A stretch of 64,000 nt of DNA, taken from Impatiens glandulifera. Lineage: Eukaryota; Streptophyta; Magnoliopsida; Ericales; Balsaminaceae. Position 1 is the first letter of the stretch; each line of letters begins with the position of its first letter. Below, piece after piece: positions 54,284 to 64,000 of this stretch. Both the position numbers and the translations under genes were made by a program. A model generated the notes under the pieces. It saw only the letters and a list, made by a program, of their open reading frames with translations. It was not told the DNA's origin and ran no database searches. Location: NCBI RefSeq assembly GCF_907164915.1, contig NC_061869.1, forward strand, positions 26,405,616 to 26,469,615, read 5' to 3'.

Positions 54284-55720
54284 AGAGTAAATATTAATTG
54301 TCATTTTTTTTAAAATACTATAATAATAATGGAGACTAAAATTTGAAGGTGGTATTATTTTTAAGTTTGAAAGGTTTGAGAGCTTGTTTGAGGTTGTAAG
54401 GTTATTTGAAAAGATAAAAATTCCTTATATAAAAAAGTTAGCTCTTAACTCATTATGTTATTTAAGAGGTAGTTTAAGTGGTTTCCATTTTTTCCATTTC
54501 TATATCTCAATGTCTAAGAGTTAAAAATAAACTTAACTTGTCTTTCAAATCTTTTTCCCTCTGATGGCCTTTTTAGTATTGGAGGGTGCCTTGTTTTCCT
54601 TTTTATAACGTAGTTTTAAGTTAATGTTGCGTTTTGTTCGACCCGGCATCCTATTTAGCCGGATCAATTTTTTCGTCTCGAATTTTTATAGTCTAAATAA
54701 TACTTTCAATCATCGGTGGGTCGTTTGCTTCTCATACTTTCCGATTGTCTATAGTCTAAGACAAATGTTAAAGACCGTTTTTAATGCAAAGATAGTTGTG
54801 GTGCACCTGTTACAAATGAACAGTTTTTTTGTAGTGTATGATCAAAAATAGTATTAAAAGATACATTTAAAATGGTCCCTAGATTAAAGATATATTTTAA
54901 AAACTTTTTAAAAGAACAAGTTAATTTTATAATTTATTGGAAGAACAATTTAGTTACAAAACAAATTTTGGAACAACTATTTATATTGAGAATACATCCA
55001 AAACAAACAATACTTTATGCATAAAAACAAATGAGATTTAGTATAATGAAGCAAACACATCATGGGAGAGAAACAAATAATGCAGCAATTGATTATCTAT
55101 TTCAAACCAAATGAATGTGAATAATGTACAACTTTAACATTTCTTTTAGTTCTAGAGAATATTTTTGACCCTTATAATTAGAACTTTTTTTTAAAATACA
55201 TTGAATATAAAGGTCATTGAAGAACACAAAAAATACAACTTAAATAAAAGAAAAATGTTAAATGAAAAAAAACATAATGCTGTCTAATTTATTTTATTTA
55301 GTAAAAAATGTAATCACAATTAATTTGTTATGCTTCAATACTATTTAAGACATTTCTATAAATTTATAATTCATAAATAATATTTAATTTTTAAATAAAA
55401 AATATTAATATACAAACACACAAAATATTTGAGTAAACTAAATTTCATCAATCCATCTCAAAAGTAACATTGAAATATAGATATTATATTATATATAGTA
55501 TATATAATTATTGACTTACAATTTATAAAATTCATAAATATATAATCATATCAAAGTCGGGTATCTTTATAAACGAAAATAAAGTTACATTATAATAAAA
55601 TATTTAATATTAGATGTGATTGTACTGCAAATGTTGTATCCTTAATCACGTCATTGTCTGAGAGCATTAATGGTTAAAACGTTCATGAGGAATATGATCA
55701 TCGTCAAAGGTGTTATTAAC
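54284..55720. other. AT-rich intergenic DNA
   Basis: No coding region or recognised element. The part at 54540-54850 is less AT-rich than its surroundings (CGACCCGGCATCC, ATCGGTGGGTCG) and may be a remnant of an unrecognised repeat. It lies downstream of the host gene, so its last few hundred bases should include that gene's 3' untranslated region. Confidence 0.4.
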
Positions 55721-57548
55721 CTAACTATCTTGGTTGTGAGACACGTGATTGTGAGGAAGTGAATTGTCACTGAAGTCTACCACTGGTGACTCGTCACTAA
55801 ATAAGTGTTGCTCAATGTTTCGAAGTATTTCATTGTTGTTGTTTATTGTCCCATTGAATTGTACATTTTCCTCTTGTATAGAAGGCATAACATTTGACAT
55901 GAATGGAATTTGGTCGCTCATTGGTAGGGTGTTAGGTGCACCATATGTTTGTATTGTATCACCGAAATTGTTGATAGTAGAACTTTGTTGGTAATGCATA
56001 CCTACAAGTAATAGAAGAAACAAAATAAGAAAATCATAGTTCTGTTTATTGCATATATGAGTAATAAGTTACCTGGATTTTGTAATGATGAGTCATGTAT
56101 CTGAATAGAGTTCGGGTGATCATGCATATTAATAGAGTTCGAATGCATCGAATGTAGGTTGTAGTTAGTCTGGTCATATTGTGGTGGAAACATTTGGGGC
56201 AATGGGTCATATTGTGGAGGTAACATTTGGGGTAATGGATCTGACATCTCTAGAGAGGGTACAGATTGGGGCAATATTCCCATACCAAATTGGATATTTA
56301 AAGTATTCGAATTGTTGTGTTGGAAGTACGGAAATTCTATCACGGGAAACACATTTTTACTAATATCCATCAAACGAGAATCACTTTGCAAGAGCGTCTC
56401 ATAGTGTTTATCAAGTGTTCCAGGAGGAAACGTGACATGATGAATCCTAGAAAACAAAATTTGATAAAGATAAAATTGATGTATCTTAATTGACCAATTT
56501 TGTATGGGATTTGAAGCTCAATCATTGACTATGAAATAATAAGTTGATATTAAATATGTATAACAAATATGAAATGAGACATCATTCCACTTTTGTTACA
56601 CTATTCTTTGTATAAGGTACATTCGTTTTTTTAATTAAAACTAAATTTACCTGAAAATGGATGCTTGACCTTGTGTGAAATCAAATGACTCCTCCCAAGC
56701 TGTTTTCCTCATCGGTACTGGGTCACGCTCTCGAAAGAATAGAGGAGATTTGTTCAACTAAAAAATACAAGGCATATTATCATAAAATCTCACCTTTTCA
56801 ATCAAATCATGTTTCAAGTTTAGATTTATTTTGATAATTAATTAAACTATCAAATGGAGCATATTAAAAAATAAATAATGGAATGGTAGCTCTAACCAAT
56901 AATTCTAAAGTTCCGGGTTGATTCTCAATCATAGTCGCCCTCATTGCATCGATGTCACTAAAATGAATCTCCATCTTACTTTTTAAGTTATTTTCCAAAA
57001 TTTCCCATGCAATTTTCTTAGTTGAATAGTAACATTTGGCCTTCAACTCACCTTCGTATCTTAAAACTTTCTGCATAATCATTAATTTAAGTTAATTAGT
57101 ATTAGTGCAATTCCAAATATTATCTAAAGAAACGATTATATGATCAACCTCTTAACGAGAGTCAATCTTTTGTTTTAACCCAATAACTATTATAACAAAT
57201 TGTCAAAAAATTGTAAATGGTCTAGAAGAAATCAAATATAACTAAACACAACAACATAGTCAATGGAGAACAAGATTTTGTGATCCAACAAAAACCTCAC
57301 CTCCCAAGTGCCTATCTTGAGCAATATTATTGGAAAATTGGTAGCTTTATACTTTTCTTGGGATGATTTGGGAATTTCGAACTTTTCCAGGAAATGTACT
57401 TCATTGATACCCAATTCTATGTTATGTCCGGAGCCCTCCAAAAAATGTAAATGTAATTATTAAATACTAAAATAAAAGGAAGTGTGGACAAATGATATTT
57501 ATAATTGCATACCACTGTCATGTTTGAAGAATCTATTCCATCCTCCAT
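55721..57548 (-). CDS. Host gene, six exons: ASG1/TRF-like family protein
   Basis: Spliced model on the minus strand: 57548-57513, 57435-57301, 57070-56897, 56757-56651, 56446-56073, 56001-55721. Every intron begins GT and ends AG, and the frame is kept throughout, giving 368 residues and a stop. The conserved centre reads IILLKIGTWE, YEGELKAKCYY, KIAWEILENNLKSKMEIHFS, PGTLELL, SPLFFRERDPVPMRKTAW, DFTQGQASIF and PPGTLDKHYETLLQSDSRL. I recognise this as the plant family containing Arabidopsis ASG1 and TRF-like proteins, from memory of the family only. The C-terminal third is Asn/Gln/Met/Pro-rich with a repeat DPLPQMLPPQY / DPLPQMFPPQY. There is no signal peptide or membrane segment. Molecular function is not established by the sequence. 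Confidence 0.8.
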
Positions 57549-57615
57549 TAGACCAAATGTGTTTCTCTTTCAATATCTCTGATCTACATATGCTTAAAAC
57601 ATATATTTGTTGCTA

Positions 57616-57623
57616 TATTTATA
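57616..57623 (-). promoter_or_regulatory. Putative TATA box of the host gene
   Basis: On the minus strand TATAAATA, about 70 bp before the start codon at 57548. Confidence 0.5.
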
Positions 57624-58026
57624 GGGCAAGCTCATGAGTTAGAGAATAACATGAAAAAGAAGGATAACAAGTTGAGATTTTGCTTCAAAACACTTTATTT
57701 TTTGATGGGTTCAAATTTAATGCGAAAGAGAAGAGGATAGATAATTATTTAAGATTTTGCTTAAAACAAACTATTTTGTAAATTATTTTGAAATCAACTA
57801 CTTTGAGTTTTTTTATTCGAAATTATGTTTTAGAATAGCTAGCCTGTGGCGCCAGTAATAATCATTTTAATTTTATTTTTAAGTAAAAATATTCATTTAA
57901 ATTTATTTAAAATTAGATATTTCACTATGTTTGATAAGAAAATTTGAATTTTATTAAGAGTACAATATTTATCAAAGTGAATTTATTTTAAGAGTCAACA
58001 AAATAAATATTTTTGGTTGATTTTTA

Positions 58027-58027
<1 letters not shown>

Positions 58028-58066
<39 letters not shown>
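58028..58066. repeat. TA dinucleotide microsatellite
   Basis: About 19 consecutive AT/TA units. Shorter TA runs occur at about 58630, 60195, 60615, 60840 and 61217. Confidence 0.9.
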
Positions 58067-58068
<2 letters not shown>

Positions 58069-58339
58069 AAATTGAATTCATAGATAAAGTAATAAGAATC
58101 GTTCTGTTATTAAGATAATGAAGTTTATGACAATTTTTATTAATAAAAATATATTAAATTGAATTAGTTTTCAAGATTATAAATATATATATTAAAAATA
58201 GTAGATTTGACTTCAAACATTTTATCAACTATTTTATTTGAATAATTTAATATATTAATTGAACAATTTAATTATTGTCACGTATAACCATCTTAGGTTG
58301 AAGACTACTACTTATATCTTAAAATAAATTTACTAAGGG

Positions 58340-58850
58340 ATATATATATAAAAGAGTAAATGCATATTTGGGTGGATATATATATAAAAGAGTAAATGCA
58401 TATTTGGGTCGAATTGTGGGTAAAACTGCCCATAAACATAAAATCATTAAAAATATTATTAAAAATGTTATATTTATGTTTAAAACTTAAAACCTAACAA
58501 AACTAAGTACAACTCATTAACTAATTAGGCTAATAATAAGACTTTATATTTTAAAATCAACACTAAATTTAATGATAGCGGGACATTCTTAACAAATATA
58601 AATTCGACTTTTTATGTAACTAATGTGTATATATATATATATATATAATAATGTTTAATTTCAATGTGTAGATTGCTGGGTCGAATGTTGTAGTTATTTT
58701 GGATATATAAATGAGAGTAAATTGATATCTGGGTAGGATTGTGGGTTGACCCGCCCATAAATTTTAAACGGTTTAAAATAAAATTAAAAATGATATATGT
58801 ATGTTTTAACTTGCAACCTAACAAAAACAAGTATAACACTTTAACCAAAT
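58340..58850. repeat. Copies of a dispersed repeat (GGGT-TTGTGGGT-type)
   Basis: AGAGTAAATGCATATTTGGGT occurs at about 58351 and 58389, the second followed by CGAATTGTGGGTAAAACTGCCCATAAA. A related unit at 58708 reads GAGTAAATTGATATCTGGGT, then GATTGTGGGTTGACCCGCCC. A third relative lies inverted at 12790-12935. It is probably the end of a mobile element not otherwise identified. Confidence 0.6.
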
Positions 58851-61800
58851 GTGATTAATTTATGATTTGCCGATGATTAATAGTCCGGTAACAATTGAAA
58901 GTGATTAAAAAATATGAACAAATATTTGATTCATCAAATTGTGAGGGTACGACGTTAAATGTTAAAAAATATGAATCAAATATATAATTGACCAAAGTGA
59001 AAGTGTATGTTCAAGAGATAAGAGGTTCATGAGAGAAGATTAGTTGTTTAATCGAAATGAATAAAATGTGAAATGAGAGAGTTTTATTTTAATATATTAT
59101 TCGTGATTTATTTTAAAAAATTTAAATAATACATATTATTATAATTTTATTATTAATTTATTTTGTTTATATTTTTATCTGTGTGTATAGCAAGGAAATC
59201 TTCGTTTATTAATTTGCAAAGTTTAAAATCTAAAAATCATATATGATTAATTAATATTATTCATAATTAATAGGTGAATATGCTAATTTAAATTTACCAT
59301 ATATTTATAAATTTTATGCGTTAAGAATATGGTTTATAATGTTTTGATGTTTCTTTTCCTATTTTTTTTAAACTTAATTATACATAAACATAAATAAACA
59401 CTTAAATAATATTATTTATAACTTAAACTCTTAAACAATTTAAAAAAATTGCAAATAACCCTAAATCATCCATATTATTATGTTCTTTTTATGAGAATTG
59501 ACAAAATAATTATTTAGAAACAATATTTTTAATTAATTTATAGCTACAATTGTGTGTAAATATAATTATCGATTAATTTTGATAAATAAATACATTTATA
59601 TTTTATATAAATGTGGAGATACAACGATAAAAAATATATATATTTTGTAGAAACATTTTTATATAAATTTAATTATTTTTCATTTATGTTACTTTAAGAA
59701 CTTTAGTATACTTTTTTAAAACAATCAAATTTAACACAATCTTAAATTTATGAATAACATATCCACACAAAAAAAATATATTTAAAGTAGATTTATAGTG
59801 ATAAAATTTAAGAGATAAGAAAGATATGAATAAGATGTTACATTTTAGTAAAGAGATAATATTTCAATTGTCTAGTAATACATGTAGATATGATTCATAT
59901 TTTATGAATATTTTAATTTAAGGAATGACTTATTTAACTCATATAAATATAAATGTGAAACTAATCAAGATAAACACAAAAATGAAATATTTTGCAGAAT
60001 CGTTTTAACATGACTATTTTCCATTTATGTTTCTTGATATACATTTTTTAAAAGAAAATCTACAAAATCTTTATTTTTTGAGAAGCATATCATATGCAAG
60101 AAACTATTTTAGGAGTTATAAATTTGTTGGAATAAGTTTAAGAGACAACAATAAATTAAAAAATATATTTAAGATCATATTTTAGATTATCATATTTATA
60201 ATATATATATATATATAATATAATTTAAATTTAATGCATATTTTAAATTTAAGAAATGACTTTTAATTAAAGTAATAAATTAAATTATTTTTGTATAACT
60301 ATAAATTAATCATTTAAATCAAAGACCATTTTAATTCAAAATAATTATAGATAAAATATAATAAGATGTACAATATATTAACCTAAATTTTATCAAAATG
60401 AACTAAGAGATTCATCACAATAACAAATTTATCAACCCTAGTAACTTTTTAAATAAACATGTTCAAAAAAACAAAAAAAACAAATCTAAAAACATAGGAT
60501 CTAACTCTTCCAAACCAAAATCTTTGAATTCAAACATAAAATAAAATTTTAAAATATTTTATAATAAAAAAAAGATTGAAATTTGACTAAAGAACTTTCT
60601 AATTAGGTTTATATATATATATATACACAAAGTAAATGCAAGATCTAATTCAAATAAACTGTTTTTATATCAAAGCTAGTTCTTCCATATTGGTAAATAA
60701 TTAATCTATCACAATTGGCTCCATTTTTTTCTTTAAAATGAAAAAGAAAATGGGAATGAGAGAAGTAGGATTACTGATAGACATTCCTCTCAATGCATGG
60801 TCATGTGGTTGACTATTGAAATCTTGATGACGACCAATATATATATATATATATATAACTAAAATCGATATTCCATCGTTTTATAATTAAAATCATGATA
60901 ATACACAAAAAAAAATATTATTTATTTAGAAAAAATTATATATAAGCACAATTGTAAACGAGACCTTAGATCATAACTAATCATTTACCTAAACAATTAA
61001 CATATTACATTTTCATGGGCTAAAGTTATTTTTGGCTCAAAATCAAAATAAAAAAAGGAAGGGGAAGAAATAGGGATTACCGGTAGACATCCAGTCATTA
61101 ACCTCGCGTCGATGCCGCCATTTATAGAATCTATCGACGCCTTTACTCTCTACATATGTAACTTGATTCATATCGCAACGTCTTCTTCTAAATTTTAATT
61201 ATTTAGAGTAGTTATATATATATATATACACAAATTGAATGCAAGATACACTTCAAAGAAAATTCTGTCGCTTTAGCTCATACACATGCCTTTTATTGTT
61301 TAAAAGAGAAGTCTTTCAATCATATTTTTATTTACGGCATACTACATTTATTTGAAATACATGTATTGCGGTTAAAAAGTCGAAAGCGACTAATGTCACG
61401 AATACACGCGTGTCAAAACCCATTTATGTTAGGTATACAATATGTTTATGGGCTTATTTCGATGTAGTCCAATTAGTAACTATAAAAAAATAAAGAAACT
61501 ATAAGCCTAGTTTTAGACCTACAATCATTTTACATGTTTAACCCCTCATTAAAGCCCCATCTAAAACTAGTGTTGATATACTTTTTTTTAATTATACTAG
61601 TGTAAATCTATAATTCGTGACAATGAAGACTTGAATTAGTGTGACCCAAAATTTAACTATGAGTATATAAAGTGAGATGATTAAATGATACTTAAATGAG
61701 TCTCTTTTACACATAATATATTTAAATTTATTGTTTTAAAAATTAATATGACATTTTCTTTAGTTTATACATTTTATGTGAACTCTTCTTTGTAATACTA

Positions 61801-62456
61801 TGTAATAACACTTATTAATACATAAAAAAAATGTTTGTGATATTTAAATAGTATTAAGGCATTTATAATTGATGTCATAAAACAATTATTCATTATTGCT
61901 AGCACTTCATGATTTGTTCTCTTAATAAATTATTCATAATTTTATTTTGGTAATTGATATACTAACTACTTATAAAATTATTTTTTATTTGTTCAAATCA
62001 AATAATATAAAATAAATGTCTAGAATCAATTATGACTAGTCTCATGATCATAAGACTAATGATTTTTTTAGATGCGAACTAACTGTTTTTCATGTTAACA
62101 TCAGTTATCTTATGTAAGGATCATGCATAGGAGGGGAATTACGATATTATAAGTATAAAAAATATGGTACCGTAAGATCATATCGAAAAAATATAAGGTA
62201 TGGTACCGATATCAAAATTATTTGTATGGTAAATGTATGAAATTTTTAAATTTTTTGTATATTGAGATATACCAAAATAATATTTATCAATTAATATATA
62301 TATAATACTTATGAGGAAATAAATTTAATATAAATTTAATTAAAGAAATATAAACTTTAAAAATGAAATTAAAATATAATTATAATGTATTATTATTATT
62401 CAATATATGTTATATATACCTTAACGATAAGATTGAACAAATATTCAATCAAATTT

Positions 62457-62725
62457 TCAATATTTTAGAGCGGTGGAAAGGAGTGAAACTAAGTACTCAA
62501 TCCTTTTAATTATTGTCAAGGATATTTTTACAATTTCATCCTCAATGGTTGCTAGTGAGTCTGCTTTTAACTTGGGTAAAATGATAGTTGATATTTTTAA
62601 GAGTAATTTGAGTCTTAAAATGGTGGAGGAATTGGTGTGCATAAATGGACTAAAAGTGATGAATTCAACATAAGAAAGGATCTTACATATGATGAATTTG
62701 AATTGTTCAATTAAAATGAACAAAT
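62457..62725 (+). pseudogene. hAT transposase C-terminal (dimerisation) fragment
   Basis: The readable frame MERSETKYSILLIIVKDIF, then SSSMVASESAFNLGKMIVD and LKMVEELVCING, matches the C-terminal dimerisation region of plant hAT (Ac-like) transposases. Its hallmark is the VASESAF motif. A frameshift near 62635 moves the rest (WTKSDEFNIRKDLTYDEFEL) into another frame. The catalytic DDE parts upstream are absent, so this is a dead fragment. Confidence 0.8.
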
Positions 62726-62919
62726 TAAAAAAAGTGAGAAATTTTTATTAATTAAGTCTAAATTAACTAATATTTATTATTATTATTATAATTATTATTA
62801 TCTAATATGAATTGTATTATTAATTTATAAAACAAATTGTAGATACAAATGTGATTGAAGACCGTTCTGAATCTCTATCCACTTTAGTCTAACTTAAATA
62901 CTATACACCAGTTAATCCT
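62726..62919. other. AT-rich spacer
   Basis: Contains TTATTATTATTATAATTATTATTAT near 62780 in short runs. No coding signal. Confidence 0.4.
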
Positions 62920-63402
62920 ATGGCTCGCATTCTAGGAAAGACTCAGCACTCGTGATCATATCAGCAAGTATATGAGCATCCTAGACGCGAGCTGTCTTCT
63001 ATACAAAGGAAATGAAAACCATAGATCACCTATTCGGGAGCTGCTGTATTGCTTCGGAGCTTTGAGACAGATTCTATAAAATCTTAGAGCTGATCAGTTT
63101 CCCGAGCAAATAGAATGAAATCAAAGAAGCGACACTACTCAAATCCAAGAGAAATAAATTTGCAACAAGCGTGTTCAAGTACGGCTTTGGAGCAGTGGTG
63201 TATAACATTTGGAAAGAATGGAATGGAAGGGTATAAGACAGAACCCGCAGGAGCGTTGAAAAGTTATGAAAAGATATTATATCGGATCGCAGCGCCCTCG
63301 CAGGAACATGGAAAAGAATTCCAAGCACAGAGTATAACTAGAATATCTGTAGGAACTGAAATTTACTGTTTTTTAAACTCACTAGAATTGAAAACATTGT
63401 AA
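62920..63402 (+). pseudogene. LINE ORF2 C-terminal fragment, copy 2
   Basis: Starts slightly further upstream than copy 1: WLAFxERLSTRDHISKYMS with a TAG inside, then the same zinc-binding region, in two frames, as at 10571. The shared GGAAATGAAAACC frameshift is present. The frame passes EWNGRV and a TAA where copy 1 has a TGA three codons earlier. Not functional. Confidence 0.75.
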
Positions 63403-64000
63403 TCAGATAATTCATTTACGTTTTTAGCTTTTTAACTTTTATTCAGAATATTATGACTTCAAAATAATTATAGGCCTGTTTAGAATGATCTCTTAAACTT
63501 GTGGTTTTTTTTCCATTTTTGAGAATTTTTAATGAAATTACGCTAAGTCGTTTTTCAAAAACAAGTACTATACACCTATATTTATTATTGATAATTTCAG
63601 TTTTTATATTTAGTTTTTAACGTCATCTAGTTTTTAAAAATATTAGATTTAAAAAAGAATGTTTTATTTTATAATAAATAACTTTAATTTTTGATTTTGT
63701 GTAACGTTTGTTTAGTAACTGTATTAAATTGTTTTTTGTTTAAGTTATTATGTTTTTTCAGATATGAAATGTATAATATAATATCGTACCGAAATTTAGG
63801 TATACCAAAATTCAGGTAAAATAATGTATACATATTTCTATACCGAAACTTTCGATAAGATATAAGATATGTATAATAAATGAAAGTATATCGTAATAAC
63901 CTACCCTTAATCATACCCTTTAATACTTTGAAACAAGTGATTTACACTTTGAAACAAGTTATTTACATTTTGTAAGAAGGCATACATGTTGTGTTTAAGT
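63403..64000 (+). repeat. LINE 3' untranslated region, copy 2
   Basis: Close match to 11022-11625 with a few short indels. It continues to the window edge, so the end of the shared segment is not seen. Confidence 0.75.

Larger units (their letters stand above)
57626..62400. other. AT-rich intergenic DNA with dispersed repeats
   Basis: No coding region found. It holds a TA dinucleotide run (58028-58066), a direct duplication of about 48 bp at 58340-58408 (AGAGTAAATGCATATTTGGGT twice), a related unit at 58708-58775, and two similar stretches around CACAAAnTnAATGCAAGAT at 60610-60650 and 61220-61260. At 62160-62280 are copies of GGTACCG and ATATACCAAAAT like those in the LINE 3' region. Confidence 0.5.

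Overview
The window is nuclear DNA of a flowering plant, most likely a dicot. It is built almost entirely of transposable elements nested in one another, one long heptamer satellite, AT-rich intergenic DNA and a single recognisable multi-exon host gene. I do not try to name the species. The evidence for a plant is the mix of Sirevirus-like Ty1/copia elements with tRNA-Met primer sites, a Ty3/gypsy fragment, a TRIM-like element, LINE and tRNA-SINE pieces, a hAT transposase tail, and a plant-type spliced gene.

Layout. 1-2585: the 3' end of a plus-strand copia element (G), with an accessory ORF, a triplicated polypurine-tract unit and a 3' LTR. 2586-9415: about 6.8 kb of TAATGCC/TAATGCT heptamer satellite with a higher-order period of about 1.2-1.36 kb. 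9417-10570: minus-strand copia pol remnant. 10571-11625: 3' end of a LINE, repeated at 62920-64000. 13221-14476: small minus-strand LTR element F with perfect GGATG target-site duplications (TSDs). 14532-17611: Ty3/gypsy-like gag-pro element E, flanked by a duplicated ~230 bp segment. 17833-19060: another minus-strand copia remnant.

19394-52503 is a nest. Plus-strand Sirevirus-like element D (from 19394) is interrupted inside its accessory ORF by element C (minus, 25481-38885, TSD GTTTA). D resumes at 38886 and is fused near 39180 to an old minus-strand copia element A. A is interrupted inside its reverse transcriptase by element B (minus, 40233-49404, TSD AACTC) and runs on to its 5' LTR at about 52503. 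52504-54283: LTR of a further Sirevirus-like element H, carrying a tRNA-derived SINE. 55721-57548: six-exon minus-strand host gene of the ASG1/TRF-like type. 57626-62450: AT-rich intergenic DNA. 62457-62720: hAT transposase C-terminal remnant.

The most interesting thread is the Sirevirus-like group (G, C, B, D; LTR only for H). Where the region is visible, these elements carry, downstream of pol and in the same sense (the envelope position), an accessory ORF (aORF). It has a conserved N-terminal domain followed, in G, B and C, by a coiled coil and a basic tail. In C the N-terminal domain is present three times in tandem. B has lost integrase and most of reverse transcriptase by an in-frame deletion, yet has near-identical LTRs and an intact TSD, so it was probably mobilised in trans. 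All five LTR types share a ~45 bp block and a short U5 hairpin although the rest of their LTRs has diverged.
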